Positions 25,687 through 36,126 of a stretch of DNA of 64,000 bases are shown piece after piece. Within the stretch, counting starts at the first letter, position 1; the number at the start of each line of letters is the position of its first letter. Under the pieces are notes generated by a model. The model searched no databases. It was not told the origin of the DNA and worked only from the letters and a program-made list of their open reading frames with translations. Position numbers and translations under genes: made by a program. The stretch covers positions 1-64,000 of the forward strand of contig JACKER010000023.1 of assembly GCA_020632925.1 (NCBI GenBank). Reading direction: 5' to 3'. Source of the DNA: Alphaproteobacteria bacterium (GTDB lineage: Bacteria; Myxococcota_A; UBA796; GCA-2862545).

Positions 25687-27810
25687 TCAGACATCGCACC
25701 CGTCGGGGATACCGTTTCCGTCCACGTCGATGGCGTCGTCGAAGCCCTCGCACCTGTCGCAGCCATCGGAGACGCCGTCACCATCGGTGTCCGGTCCCGT
25801 AGGACAGGTCGTGGCCCACTCCACCCGCGCGTACCTCCCGGTACCCATCCCGCCGGAATCCGCCGAACCCCAGATGACGCGCGGCGCCACGGCCCCCGCG
25901 GCGATACCGCCGTAGCCCGAGAGCACGACGGTCCCATCGACGACGACGTCGGCCAGGGTCCCGTCGTGGCTCACCAGCTCCACGGCATGGAAGGTCGTGG
26001 TGGCCCCGACAGTGAGCTCGGCCTCCCCATCGGGCCTCACGACCGTGAGTCCCGCGCGGGTCCCGAAGCGGAGCGGCCACCGATGCTGACCGTCGCAGAA
26101 CTCGAAGAACACCGACGCATTGGGGTTGGTCGGGTCGGTCGCATGCACCGCCTGCAACCACACGGTGTAGCGCCAACCTCGGGCGGCGTCGTCGAGGAGG
26201 GCCGTCGGGTCCAGGTGGAAGCTACCCGTGCTGCCTCCGACCGTGGATTCGTCACGGATCTCCCACGCGTCCCCCCACGGCCCCTCTGACACCCCGGGAC
26301 CCCTCGCCCCGAAGTCCCACCCCTCGTCGACGGGCGAGGTCGAGCCGTCGTGCAGGTATCGGAGCTGGTCGACGAACGCGTCGCACGCATCCGGTATGCG
26401 GTCACCGTCGGTATCCAGCCTGTCGTCGCCGCCCGGGCAGATGTCGCAATCGTCGGGCACACCGTCTGCGTCGGCGTCCGCCGAGTCGTCCATGCCGGGA
26501 CAACGGTCCACGCCGTCCAGCACGCCGTCGCCATCGGTGTCCGGGTCGCGTGGGTCGCTACCCTGGGCGAGCTCGTCGGCGTCCACCAGACCGTCGCCGT
26601 CCCAGTCCATCGTGGTGCCGTCCACGATCCGCGGTGGCGACTTCCCCGAATTCGCGCGCCGCTGGACGGCGGCCTGGAGAGTGTAGGTTCCGTTGGGTTG
26701 GATGGCCAGGGGCACCACGAGCTGGAGGGTGGCCTCCCCGGCCGCGTCCGCCACCGCGGTCCCCAGCAGGGTCGCGGACGGGCCGAGGTCGAGGCACAGG
26801 CCCCACAGGCACGGCCCGAATGCGGGGCTGCCCACGGCACCGGCGAAGAACACTTGCTCCCCGGGAGCCACCCCGGCAGCCACGAGCTCCACCTGCGCGC
26901 CTGCGGACACCGTCCCCACGACCTGCAGGTCGACCGCGGTCGAGCTCACGAAGATCGTTCCCGACCCGCTGCCGGTCACGTCCAGTCCGAGCGCCGGATT
27001 GACGAGCCCAGCGAGCTTCAAGCGCCCGCCGGCGCCCGCGCCCCCGCCTGATTGCCCGCCCCCTCCGCCACCCCCGCGCGCCGAGACATTGCCTGCGCCC
27101 AACATCACCGGCGCCTCGAGCACGATCGTGCCCCCACTCCCGCCACCGCCGCCTGATCCAAGGTAGGCGTCGCCGCCATCTCGACCATCGGCGAGGATTT
27201 CGCCGCTGATCTGGATCAGGGTCGCGGCTTGGAGCCCGACGGAACCCCCTCCTGCGCCGCCTGCGCCGCCCCAACTCCCTGGGCCCCCGAACGCAGCGCC
27301 GTTCCCTCCCCCCGATCCGAGGGGGCGATCGCCGAAGTCGGCGTCGTTGCCATAGCCCACGCCCCCCACTCCGCCTTCCAGCCAATACGGCTGAGCCACA
27401 TAGTCGTCCACCCACATCGGCGGTGCGGGCTGTCCTGCAGCCCCGTGGCCGGCCCCACCGCCACCGGTCGTGTAAACGTGGGTGATGTAGTCGCCAACCG
27501 TGGACGTGCGTCGGCCGTGGCCACCTGCGCCGGAACCCTGCTCGCTCGCCTCACCCGCGCCGCTGGCGTCGAGCCAACCGTCCACCGTGATCCGGTGCGC
27601 GTCGACTGAGAGAGGCACGCCCGAGGCCACGGTCACGACCGCGCCCGCGGGCACCACGAAATGCCCCACCCCCGTGAAGCTCCCCGACAGGACGTCCCCG
27701 TCCGCGACCACGAAATCGCTGCCGCCCCAGTCGGCGCCCACCCAGGTAGCGGCGGGCGCCGGGCTCGCTCCTGCGAACATGAGGACGAACAGCGCAGAAG
27801 AGAACGCCAT
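25687..27810 (-). CDS. Exported Gly-rich/TSP3-repeat surface protein
   Basis: The 707-aa protein has a signal peptide (MAFSSALFVLMFAGASPAPA), a Gly-rich region of beta-helix or adhesin type (residues ~95-290 with GGGGG runs) and thrombospondin type 3 Ca-binding repeats (DWDGDGLVDADELAQGSDPRDPDTDGDGVLDGVD ... DTDGDRIPDACD). A concanavalin/LamG-like region comes next (~480-660), and another TSP3 pair ends at a TGA. Open, protein-like sequence continues past that stop. GGAG lies 5 nt before the ATG. It is probably a large secreted or surface adhesive protein. Confidence 0.72.
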   Translation of the reverse strand: MAFSSALFVLMFAGASPAPAATWVGADWGGSDFVVADGDVLSGSFTGVGHFVVPAGAVVTVASGVPLSVDAHRITVDGWLDASGAGEASEQGSGAGGHGRRTSTVGDYITHVYTTGGGGAGHGAAGQPAPPMWVDDYVAQPYWLEGGVGGVGYGNDADFGDRPLGSGGGNGAAFGGPGSWGGAGGAGGGSVGLQAATLIQISGEILADGRDGGDAYLGSGGGGGSGGTIVLEAPVMLGAGNVSARGGGGGGGQSGGGAGAGGRLKLAGLVNPALGLDVTGSGSGTIFVSSTAVDLQVVGTVSAGAQVELVAAGVAPGEQVFFAGAVGSPAFGPCLWGLCLDLGPSATLLGTAVADAAGEATLQLVVPLAIQPNGTYTLQAAVQRRANSGKSPPRIVDGTTMDWDGDGLVDADELAQGSDPRDPDTDGDGVLDGVDRCPGMDDSADADADGVPDDCDICPGGDDRLDTDGDRIPDACDAFVDQLRYLHDGSTSPVDEGWDFGARGPGVSEGPWGDAWEIRDESTVGGSTGSFHLDPTALLDDAARGWRYTVWLQAVHATDPTNPNASVFFEFCDGQHRWPLRFGTRAGLTVVRPDGEAELTVGATTTFHAVELVSHDGTLADVVVDGTVVLSGYGGIAAGAVAPRVIWGSADSGGMGTGRYARVEWATTCPTGPDTDGDGVSDGCDRCEGFDDAIDVDGNGIPDGCDV

Positions 27811-27872
27811 GTTGTCTCCGAATCGGGGGGAAGGGAGGATGAACCGCTCCATCAGGCTCGACTCTACACCCA

Positions 27873-27901
27873 GACCCACCAGAATTGTGGCACGGTGGGT
27901 C
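27873..27901. promoter_or_regulatory. Inverted repeat GACCCACC-N13-GGTGGGTC
   Basis: A perfect 8-bp inverted repeat with a 13-nt spacer lies between the end of the cytochrome operon (27971) and the start of the TSP3 gene (27810). It may be an operator 63 nt upstream of that ATG or a weak terminator of the cytochrome operon; no T-run follows on the minus strand. No gene is visible in 27811-27970. Confidence 0.35.
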
Positions 27902-27970
27902 GGAGAGGATGTCCCGTGCGAAGGGGATCGAGCAACCGGCGGCGCCGAGGCCCTGCCCTACCGGGCCAGG

Positions 27971-28888
27971 TCAGGGGACGGCGTGTGCCACGACCTGCTC
28001 GTCGTCCTCCACCAACACCCCGAGCGCCTCGAGCACCTCGGGCCGGAAGCGCCGGAACACCGCGATCGCCTCGATGCGATCGGCGTCCTCGGGCAGCCCC
28101 ACCCGCGCTGTCCGCGTCTCGCCGGCCTGCAGTGCCTCCCCCTCGAACCCGTCGGCATCGGTGGGCAGCGCGACCGGCACGCCGTCCGCCACGGGCACGG
28201 GCACGAGCGTCAGCACGCGCTCCGCCACGCCGTCGACCACGAGGTCCACCCGCAGGTCGCGCAGGAAGGCCGCCCCCGTCGGGATCGCGTGCCCGGCCCC
28301 CACGTTCGACACCGTGACCACCGCGTCCCCGCCCTCCCGCCGGACGGTCAGCGCGAGCGCGTCCTCCCAGCGCGGGCGGAGGTCGTGGTCGCCGTCGGGC
28401 AGGTGGCAGTCCGCGCACCCCTCCACCCTCCCGGACACCGCGTGCTCGCTCCCCGTCCGCTCGTCCAACAGGCGGGGTCCGGTCACCTCGTGGCAGGTCG
28501 CGCACAGGGACGACGACAGGAGGAACCCTCGCGGCTCCACGCCGTGCGGCGCGTCCACCACGCCCCTCGCCCCGATGGGACCACGCTCGTCCACGATCAG
28601 TGCGCCATCCGCCTCGCCAAGGTTCCCGATCGCGCCGTGGCAGGCCACGCAGCCCACGTCCGGCTCGTCCGCCCACCCGGGCGCGTGGCAGGCCACGCAG
28701 CGACGCTCCGCACCCTCGCCCCAGGCCTCGCGGACCTCCGGGAGCCAGGCCGCCAGCACCTCGCCGTCCACGCCCCGCGCGTGCCCCGTGCGCTGCCAGG
28801 CCTCGAGCTCCGCCGGGTGGCAGCCGCCGCAGGTCTCCGAGCTCCGGTCCTCGGCGACGCCGCAGGCCAGGGCGAGCCAGGCGATCAC
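27971..28888 (-). CDS. Multihaem c-type cytochrome lipoprotein (five CxxCH)
   Basis: The 305-aa protein starts at GTG with a short lipobox leader (MIAWLALAC) and carries five haem motifs: CGGCH, CVACH, CVACH, CATCH and CADCH. The layout resembles cytochrome c554/NrfB-like electron carriers. After residue ~190 a beta-rich, haem-free domain follows (LTVRREGGDAVVTVSNVGAGHAIPTG, a motif seen in multihaem cytochrome-associated domains). It would pass electrons at the outer membrane or in the periplasm. The start overlaps the stop of the partner outer-membrane gene (GTGA). Confidence 0.85.
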   Translation of the reverse strand: MIAWLALACGVAEDRSSETCGGCHPAELEAWQRTGHARGVDGEVLAAWLPEVREAWGEGAERRCVACHAPGWADEPDVGCVACHGAIGNLGEADGALIVDERGPIGARGVVDAPHGVEPRGFLLSSSLCATCHEVTGPRLLDERTGSEHAVSGRVEGCADCHLPDGDHDLRPRWEDALALTVRREGGDAVVTVSNVGAGHAIPTGAAFLRDLRVDLVVDGVAERVLTLVPVPVADGVPVALPTDADGFEGEALQAGETRTARVGLPEDADRIEAIAVFRRFRPEVLEALGVLVEDDEQVVAHAVP

Positions 28889-29436
28889 GACGACGACCGG
28901 CCGAAGTGCAGCGACAGCCCCACGTCGACCTGGCCCACCGCGAACGGCACCAGCTCGTTGCCGACCGTTCCCGACCAGCCGGCGATCGCGCGATCGTGGC
29001 CCACCCAGCCGACCGCCTTGCCGATCGCGAAGGCGGAGAGCTGGTCGGCGAGGGCGAGCTCCGCGCCCAGGCCGGCGTGGATCCCGAACAGCACGTCGGA
29101 CGCCCCCGGCGCCTCCGGGTCGGTGGCGATCAGGAAGCTCCCGACGGCGCAGGTCCCGAGCAGCGGCCGCAATCGCACGTTCTGCGACACCGCGATCGGG
29201 ATGTAGGCGTCGAAGCCGATCGGGTGGTCGTGGCGGAAGCCCGACGGCGTCTCCACCATCAGGTGCTCGGCGAACAGGTCGACCCCGAGGTGGTCGAACG
29301 GCTCGAGCCGCAGATGGCCCCCCACGCCGGCGGCCCCGTAGGACCCCTCCCAGCCGAGCGCGTAGCCGCCGACGGCGACCGGTTGATCGAACGGATCCGC
29401 CGCGTGGGCGGTGAGCGAGACGAGCGCGAGCAGCAC
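28885..29436 (-). CDS. Putative outer-membrane beta-barrel protein
   Basis: The 183-aa product has a signal peptide ending AHAA before DPFDQP and a pattern of amphipathic strands rich in Gly and aromatics (VGGYALGWEGSYGAAGVGGHLRLEPF, IPIAVSQNVRLRPLLGTCAVGSF). It closes with VGLSLHFGRSSS. The GTG at 29436 is preferred because GGGAGG stands 5 nt before it; an in-frame GTG at 29463 would lengthen the leader. It is coupled to the five-haem cytochrome, so a barrel-cytochrome conduit is conceivable, but no similarity to known conduits is recognised. Confidence 0.6.
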   Translation of the reverse strand: MLLALVSLTAHAADPFDQPVAVGGYALGWEGSYGAAGVGGHLRLEPFDHLGVDLFAEHLMVETPSGFRHDHPIGFDAYIPIAVSQNVRLRPLLGTCAVGSFLIATDPEAPGASDVLFGIHAGLGAELALADQLSAFAIGKAVGWVGHDRAIAGWSGTVGNELVPFAVGQVDVGLSLHFGRSSS

Positions 29437-29564
29437 GAGGACCTCCCGTGGACCCCAGGACACCAGTGGGCCCGACAGGCGTCACCAGGTCCCCAAAATG
29501 CCACCTCGGTGATTCGACGCCCCCAAGCTACCGGTTCCCGCTCCTGTGGTAGCCTGCTTCGCCC

Positions 29565-30392
29565 GTGACCGACGACGAGCTCTACGCCCAGGACGACTAC
29601 CGCGCCGTGATCCGGATCTGGCTCGGCGAGGGCCACTCCCACGCCGAGCTGGCTCGGAAGGCTCGTGTGTCGCGGTCCATGGTCTCGATGGTGGTCGCCG
29701 AGGAGCGCGATCTGCCCCTGTCGCAGGCGCGCGCATGGGGTGCGGCCATGGAGCTCTCGGGAGAGGACGTGATCCACTTCGAGGCGCTCGTGCGCTCCGA
29801 GGCGGGGGAGTCCCTCGCGCTGCGCCGCGCCGCCCGCAAGCAGGTCGCTGCCGCCCGCGCCTACCGCGAGGCTCGTCGCTTCACCGAGACGGAAGCCCAC
29901 CTGCTGTCGATGTGGTACGTCCCGGTCCTGCTCGAGCTGGCCCAGGTCGGCGCCTTGACCGACGCGGCGAGCGCTTCCCAGCTCCTCTGGCCGCGGGTAC
30001 CGGTCGAGGAGGTCCAGGCCGCACTCGACGAGCTCAGGTCCCGCAGCATCCTGACCTTCGACGACCAGGGGAGGGCAAGGCTCGACCAGCCGCTGGTGAC
30101 CGAGCGGGACGTGGGGCCAGCGGTGGCGGACGCGGTCCGGGCCTACCACGACGCCCAGCTCGAGCACGGCCGCCGCGCGCTGCGCGAGTGGTCACACGAC
30201 GTCCGTCACGTCGGCTCGGTGGTCATGGCGGTGCCCGAGGACCGGGTGGGTGACCTGATCGCACAGATCCATCGGCTCCACCTGGACCTCATCCCTCCCG
30301 CGACCACCGGATCGGAGCCCGTGCGCCTCGTCCAGGTCTCGGTCCAGGTGTTCCCCAGGACCCACGAGCCCGTTCACCCGCGGAGGACGTGA
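29565..30392 (+). CDS. TIGR02147/DUF4423 family regulator
   Basis: The 275-aa protein opens with DDYRAVIRIWLGEGHSHAELARKARVSRSMVSMVVAEERDLPLSQ, a Xre-like HTH (residues ~10-55), followed by the all-helical DUF4423 domain (FTETEAHLLSMWYVPVLLELAQVG ... FPRTHEPVH). This matches TIGR02147-type proteins, common in Bdellovibrio, fibrobacters and myxobacteria, of unknown ligand. The stop overlaps the start of the FHA-sigma54 activator (TGATG), so the two regulators are co-translated and probably act in one circuit. Confidence 0.8.
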   Translation: MTDDELYAQDDYRAVIRIWLGEGHSHAELARKARVSRSMVSMVVAEERDLPLSQARAWGAAMELSGEDVIHFEALVRSEAGESLALRRAARKQVAAARAYREARRFTETEAHLLSMWYVPVLLELAQVGALTDAASASQLLWPRVPVEEVQAALDELRSRSILTFDDQGRARLDQPLVTERDVGPAVADAVRAYHDAQLEHGRRALREWSHDVRHVGSVVMAVPEDRVGDLIAQIHRLHLDLIPPATTGSEPVRLVQVSVQVFPRTHEPVHPRRT

Positions 30393-32179
30393 TGCAGCTC
30401 GAGCTGCGTCTGCCCGGAGGCGCGTGGCAGCTCGTCGACACCGCCCCCGGCGAGGTGGTCGTCGGCCGAGGCCCCGACTGTGGGGTTCGCATCCCCGCCG
30501 AGGTCCACCAGGTCTCCACCCGCCACATGGTGGTGCTGCCCGACGGGCGCCTGCGCGACCTCGACAGCAAGAACGGCACGACCCTGAACGGCGTGCGGCT
30601 CCGGGGCGAAGCGGTCGCGGAGCCCGGCGCGCTCGTCGTCCTCGGAGGCGCCGTGGAGCTCCGCCTCGTCCGGCCCGCCTCCGCGGCGCTGGCAGAACGG
30701 GAGAACGCCCTCCTCCGCGCCCTGCTGGACGCCGCCGGAGCACGCGAACCGGGCGCGTTCCTCGAGCGGGTGCTGGGGCTCCTCAAGGACGCCGTCCGCG
30801 CCGACCACGGGTACATCGCGCTCGGCGACGGAGCCACGACCCGGCATCCCGCGTGGTGCCGCGCCGTCCCCTCCGACGTGGCCGCGCAGGTCCAGGAGGA
30901 GCTCTCCGTCGGGGTCCTCCAAGCCACGCTGGAGCAGGGCGCGCTGGTCACCGACGACCTCCGACGCGACCAACGCTTCCGGACGCGAGAGAGCGTACGC
31001 GGCACCAGCGTCGGCGCGGTCCTGTGCGCGTCGATCGGTGGCGTCGGGGTCATCTGGCTGGCGGAGCATCGGACCCGCGGCTTCTTCGACGAGGCGGAGC
31101 GGTCGCTGGTGGAGCTGGCGGCGAGGCACCTCGAGCCCGTGGCGACCGCCCTGGTCCGGCACCACGCCGTCGAGGTCCCCGATCGGTCCGAAGCGCTCCG
31201 GACCCGGCTCGGAGCGAACGAGCTCGCGGGGAACAGCGCGCAGATGCACCGGATCCTGGAGCGGATCGCGGTGTGCGCGCCCCGACCCGTGCCCGTGCTG
31301 ATCACCGGACCCACCGGGACCGGGAAGACCCAGCTCGCCGAGCTGATCCATGCGAACTCCGGCCGATCCGGAGGCTTCCATGCGGTCAACTGCGCGACGC
31401 TGCCCCCGACGCTGGCGGCGACGGAGCTGTTCGGCGCCATCCGCGGTGCCTACACCGGCCTGCAGGAGGACCGGGAGGGGCTCGTGGAGGTCGCGGACGG
31501 CGGCACGCTCTTCCTCGACGAGGTGGGAGAGCTGCCGCTGGAGGTCCAGGCGCACCTCCTGACCTTCCTGGACACCGGCACGTTCTGCCGGGTGGGGGAA
31601 CGCAAGCCGCGCAGGGTCACCGTCCGGACGGTGGCCGCCACGAACCGCGACCTGCAGGCCATGGTCCACGAGGGCCGGTTTCGCGCGGATCTGCTGTTCC
31701 GACTGTCCGGTTTCTCGATCGACGTGCCTTCGCTCGCCGAGCGCCCGTCCGACCTCCCGTCGATCTGCGCCAACCGGATGACGAAGCTGGCCGCGGAGTT
31801 CGACCTGCCGTCGGTGACCCTGTCGGCGGCCGCGCTCGACCGGCTGTGCGACCGCGACTGGCCCGGGAACGTGCGCGAGCTCGAGAACGTGCTCCGTACC
31901 GCGCTGAGCTGGGCGGCCTACGAGCGGTCCAGCGTGCTGCTGCCGAGGCACTTCGAGCAGGACACGACGCCACCCGAACCGCCGATGCAGACGTTGAGGG
32001 AGGCGAGGGACGCCTTCGAGCGCCGCTACGTCCAGCGCGTCCTCGACCGGAGCAGCACCCACGCCGAGGCCGCGGAGCGGCTGGGCATCTCGCGCCAACA
32101 CCTCTACGACGTCTTCAAGCGGCTGGGGATGTCGGCTCGAGCTGACACGGTGTCCGCCAGGGCAGACAACGACCCGTAG
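30392..32179 (+). CDS. FHA-GAF-sigma54 enhancer-binding transcriptional activator
   Basis: The 595-aa protein has an FHA domain (residues ~10-90: VVGRGPDCGVRIP, VSTRHMVV, DLDSKNGTTLNG), a GAF domain (~110-260) and an AAA+ sigma54-interaction domain with Walker A GPTGTGKTQ (~305-313), a GAFTGA loop reading GAYTGL, and FLDEVGELPL. A Fis-type HTH ends the protein (HAEAAERLGISRQHLYDVFKRL). The FHA domain should read a phospho-Thr protein, pointing to a Ser/Thr kinase input. GGAGG precedes the ATG by 5 nt. A transmembrane kinase is encoded 1.6 kb downstream. Confidence 0.93.
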   Translation: MQLELRLPGGAWQLVDTAPGEVVVGRGPDCGVRIPAEVHQVSTRHMVVLPDGRLRDLDSKNGTTLNGVRLRGEAVAEPGALVVLGGAVELRLVRPASAALAERENALLRALLDAAGAREPGAFLERVLGLLKDAVRADHGYIALGDGATTRHPAWCRAVPSDVAAQVQEELSVGVLQATLEQGALVTDDLRRDQRFRTRESVRGTSVGAVLCASIGGVGVIWLAEHRTRGFFDEAERSLVELAARHLEPVATALVRHHAVEVPDRSEALRTRLGANELAGNSAQMHRILERIAVCAPRPVPVLITGPTGTGKTQLAELIHANSGRSGGFHAVNCATLPPTLAATELFGAIRGAYTGLQEDREGLVEVADGGTLFLDEVGELPLEVQAHLLTFLDTGTFCRVGERKPRRVTVRTVAATNRDLQAMVHEGRFRADLLFRLSGFSIDVPSLAERPSDLPSICANRMTKLAAEFDLPSVTLSAAALDRLCDRDWPGNVRELENVLRTALSWAAYERSSVLLPRHFEQDTTPPEPPMQTLREARDAFERRYVQRVLDRSSTHAEAAERLGISRQHLYDVFKRLGMSARADTVSARADNDP

Positions 32180-32185
32180 AAAATG

Positions 32186-32198
32186 ACGGTACCACCGT
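32186..32198. terminator. Short inverted repeat after the sigma54 activator gene
   Basis: ACGGT-ACC-ACCGT stands 7 nt after the activator stop. The stem is only 5 bp and no T-run follows, so it is at best a weak terminator or a small operator for the next gene. Confidence 0.2.
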
Positions 32199-32208
32199 AG
32201 CTGCGGGC

Positions 32209-32224
32209 TGGTCACGGTCCTGCA
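32209..32224 (+). promoter_or_regulatory. Sigma54-like -24/-12 element upstream of the 139-aa gene
   Basis: TGGTCACGGTCCTGCA has GG and GC separated by exactly 10 nt as in sigma54 promoters (consensus TGGCAC-N5-TTGC), 39 nt before the ATG at 32264 and just after the sigma54-activator gene. The match is partial in the -24 block. It also contains one GGTCAC half site of the palindrome found before the following genes. Confidence 0.35.
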
Positions 32225-32263
32225 TCGGTCCTCTGCGACCCCCGACGGGTCGTGGAGGTTCCC

Positions 32264-32683
32264 ATGCTCGCGCTCACCCTGCTCGCCACCCCCGCCCAGG
32301 CCTTCGTCTACGTGGGCAACCCGCCGCTCACGCTCCAGGTGGTCCGCGACGAGGCCGATCTCACCAGTGGCTCGGTCGACCTGCTCGGCGTCCGGGTCCA
32401 CAAGTGCGCCGGCGGCTACGACGACTACGAGATCGACGAGGTCGTCGATCCGACCGAGCCGTTCACGGTGACCATCGCCGGGGGCAACCTCTGCGCGGTC
32501 ACCGTCGGCTGGTCCTCGGATCTGACCGTCACCAACGGCTCCTTCGTGCTGCGGTACGAGTACGCCTACACGACCGTGATGCTGAGCGGCGCCGCGTACG
32601 ACGAGGAGCCGCTGGTGCCCTTCGTCGTCGACAGCGGCACGTTCTCGGGGTCCAAGCCGGACCTCCGGATCACCATCGACTGA
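32264..32683 (+). CDS. Small exported protein of unknown function
   Basis: The 139-aa product has a signal peptide (MLALTLLATPAQA) and a beta-rich mature part with two Cys (HKCAGG, NLCAV) and strands such as FTVTIAGGNLCAVTVGWSSDLTVTNGSFVLRYEYAY. No family is recognised. GGAGG lies 5 nt before the ATG. It lies directly behind the sigma54 activator gene and has a candidate sigma54 promoter, so it may be a direct target. Confidence 0.55.
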   Translation: MLALTLLATPAQAFVYVGNPPLTLQVVRDEADLTSGSVDLLGVRVHKCAGGYDDYEIDEVVDPTEPFTVTIAGGNLCAVTVGWSSDLTVTNGSFVLRYEYAYTTVMLSGAAYDEEPLVPFVVDSGTFSGSKPDLRITID

Positions 32684-32687
32684 GGGC

Positions 32688-32704
32688 GGTCACGACCTGT
32701 GACC
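32688..32704. promoter_or_regulatory. Palindromic operator GGTCAC-N5-GTGACC (site 1, perfect)
   Basis: GGTCAC-GACCT-GTGACC begins 5 nt after the stop of the 139-aa gene and ends 59 nt before the ATG of the LPP20-like gene at 32764, first of the operon with the Ser/Thr kinase. The same 6-5-6 palindrome precedes the four other transcription units up to 54.3 kb. Confidence 0.65.
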
Positions 32705-32763
32705 GGGGGGGCGGGTCGACGCAGGCCCGTACCCCCCTACACTCCACCGATCCCGGAGGGACG

Positions 32764-33822
32764 ATGATCCGTGCACGACGGACCTGGCTGTTGGTCGCGA
32801 CGGCGCTGCTGTCGACAGCGGGCAAGCGGCAGAAGGCGACGGAGCTGGCGACGCCCTTCGCCCCACCCACGCCGAACAGCGAATACCACCTGCGAACCAC
32901 GCTGGACGCGGACCCCAGCGCGTTGATGGGGCGCTTCGTCCCCGACGGCGCCGAGCCCGACGACGGCGCGGCCCTGTCGACGGCCTGCTCGAAGTTCGTG
33001 ACCACCAGGCAGGTGGCGGCGGGCGGCACCTACGACGTGATCATGCAGGCGGGCTCCTCAGCGGCGGCCTCGTTCGGGTTCCCTCCCCTGCTCGGGGCCC
33101 AGGCCGGGACGCGGGGGGAGCAGGTGGTCCGGGTCCGGTACCACCTCACCAGCAAGCTGCAGTACGAGGTCGAGAAGCCCGACGAGTGGATGAAGTGCTG
33201 CGCCTCGGGGCCGAACCTGTGCAGCTCGCGCTTCGTGTCCGAGTTCGTGGCTGGTGACGGCGAGGTGTTCTACGCGAGCGGGCGCGCCAGCGGCGTGGGC
33301 GGCGCCGGCATCGTGGAGGGCCTCCCCGTCGGGGCCGAGGTCAAGGACGGCTACGTCTGGCAGCAGGCGACCTCGCTCGACGGCATGTACTTCGCGTTCA
33401 AGACCGCCGAGATGCCCAAGCCGGAGAGCTTCCCGAGCGGCGACTGCACCGAGGTGAGCTGGGACGACGTGACCCCCCTGAGCCCCGACGGGAAGTACTT
33501 CGTGGGGGTGTCGCTCCGAGCCGACAGCGAGCAGGACGCGCGGACGGGCGCCCGCGCGAACATGCGCCAGCTGGTCGCCGAGCAGTGCCACGGGGTGGAC
33601 ATCCAGTGCGGCGGCGGCTCGTCGCGACAGGAGACCTCGGAGCACGGCACCTCCGAGACGTGGACCAACTCGGACCTCACGTGCGAGCTGTCGGTCGGCG
33701 GCCAGGTGAAGTCCGTCGAGGCGCGCGCCACGTGCTACGACCACCAGGACACGCCGATGGGGCACGCCGCCTGGCTGGTCAAGGCGCTGTACTTCCTGCC
33801 GGGCGGCTGTCCGGCCATGTAG
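32764..33822 (+). CDS. Exported LPP20-like protein (first of three relatives)
   Basis: The 352-aa protein has a signal-type N-terminus (RRTWLLVATALLSTAG). Its C-terminal part (residues ~238-345) carries DGKYFVGVSLRADSEQDARTGARANMRQLVAEQC-x6-C, followed by a Trp, a long gap and further Cys. This layout matches the start of the proteins at 45972-47321 and 50497-51627 and resembles LPP20/FlgT-like N-domains. The first half is unrecognised. GGAGG precedes the ATG. The stop abuts the kinase start. A GGTCAC-N5-GTGACC palindrome lies upstream. Function unknown; envelope location likely. Confidence 0.6.
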   Translation: MIRARRTWLLVATALLSTAGKRQKATELATPFAPPTPNSEYHLRTTLDADPSALMGRFVPDGAEPDDGAALSTACSKFVTTRQVAAGGTYDVIMQAGSSAAASFGFPPLLGAQAGTRGEQVVRVRYHLTSKLQYEVEKPDEWMKCCASGPNLCSSRFVSEFVAGDGEVFYASGRASGVGGAGIVEGLPVGAEVKDGYVWQQATSLDGMYFAFKTAEMPKPESFPSGDCTEVSWDDVTPLSPDGKYFVGVSLRADSEQDARTGARANMRQLVAEQCHGVDIQCGGGSSRQETSEHGTSETWTNSDLTCELSVGGQVKSVEARATCYDHQDTPMGHAAWLVKALYFLPGGCPAM

Positions 33823-35298
<1,476 letters not shown>

Positions 35299-35304
35299 GC
35301 GCCG

Positions 35305-36126
35305 TCACCGCGAGCGGGCGGCCAGCGCGAGACCACCCGCGACCGACCAGTCCTCCAGCCCGAGACCAGCGCGGACGACCCCGTGCAGGGTGAACCTGCC
35401 GCCGCGCGTCGCCGCCAGCGCCAGGTCCACTCCGGCGTGACCAACGAGCCGCGAATCGACGCCGAGCCACAGGTCGTGCGTCCTGTCACCGTCGTCGATC
35501 CGCACACCCAGCTGACCGATCGGCGCCCACTCGCGGAGATCGGTCTGTACGGAAACTCCCACGAAGGCCCAGCGCCATCCGCCGTGGAGATCCGCCCACC
35601 CCGACGCACGCCAGACGCCGCCTGCATCGCGGGAGGTCCCAGGTCCACCACCGGCCCTGGCTGCGAGGCTCCAGGGTGAGGGTGGCTTTCGGCCGGTGGG
35701 CTTCACGATCGGCGGCGGCGGATCCGGGCCCTCGACGTCGGGCTCGGCGTGGCGCGTCTCGGCGCGGGGGAGCCCGACCCGACCGCTCGCCAACAAGCGG
35801 GGCACGGCGACCCAGAAGTCCTCCGCCTCGCAGACACGCTCCGTGACCGCGAGGTCCACCGCCGCGTCGATCAAGACGATGGACCACGGATGCTCGAGCT
35901 CTGCCGCGAGCTCGCGCCACAGCCCGAGGACATCCTCGTCGGCCCCCCAGGCCCGACCCAGGAGCAAGCCCTGCAGAGCGTCCAGATCGCGCCCGTCGCG
36001 CACCATGTCCGGCTCGAGTCCCTCCCAGGAGACCAGCACGTCGGGACGCGGGCACGCGGCGTAGTACCGCCTCACCGTGGGGTCCTCACCCCCACCCCAG
36101 GCGGCGGCGGCCCAGCCGACGATCAC
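35305..36126 (-). CDS. Exported protein with C-terminal barrel-like region, last gene of the 12-kb operon
   Basis: The 273-aa product starts at GTG overlapping the TPR gene stop (GTGA), with a leader VIVGWAAAAWGGG. The first half is helical and unrecognised (DPTVRRYYAACPRPDVLVSWEGLEPDMVRDG). After a Pro-rich hinge (PDPPPPIVKP) the second half has Trp/Gly-rich alternating strands (ASGWADLHGGWRWAFVGVSVQTDLREW, HDLWLGVDSRLVGHAGVDLALAATRGGRFTLHG) typical of outer-membrane proteins. It ends 6 nt from the convergent kinase gene. Confidence 0.5.
   Translation of the reverse strand: MIVGWAAAAWGGGEDPTVRRYYAACPRPDVLVSWEGLEPDMVRDGRDLDALQGLLLGRAWGADEDVLGLWRELAAELEHPWSIVLIDAAVDLAVTERVCEAEDFWVAVPRLLASGRVGLPRAETRHAEPDVEGPDPPPPIVKPTGRKPPSPWSLAARAGGGPGTSRDAGGVWRASGWADLHGGWRWAFVGVSVQTDLREWAPIGQLGVRIDDGDRTHDLWLGVDSRLVGHAGVDLALAATRGGRFTLHGVVRAGLGLEDWSVAGGLALAARSR

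Noticed and set aside
32209..32228. GGTCAC-GGTCC-TGCATC as a full copy of the island palindrome
   Set aside because: The right half does not match; kept only as a half site and possible sigma54 element.
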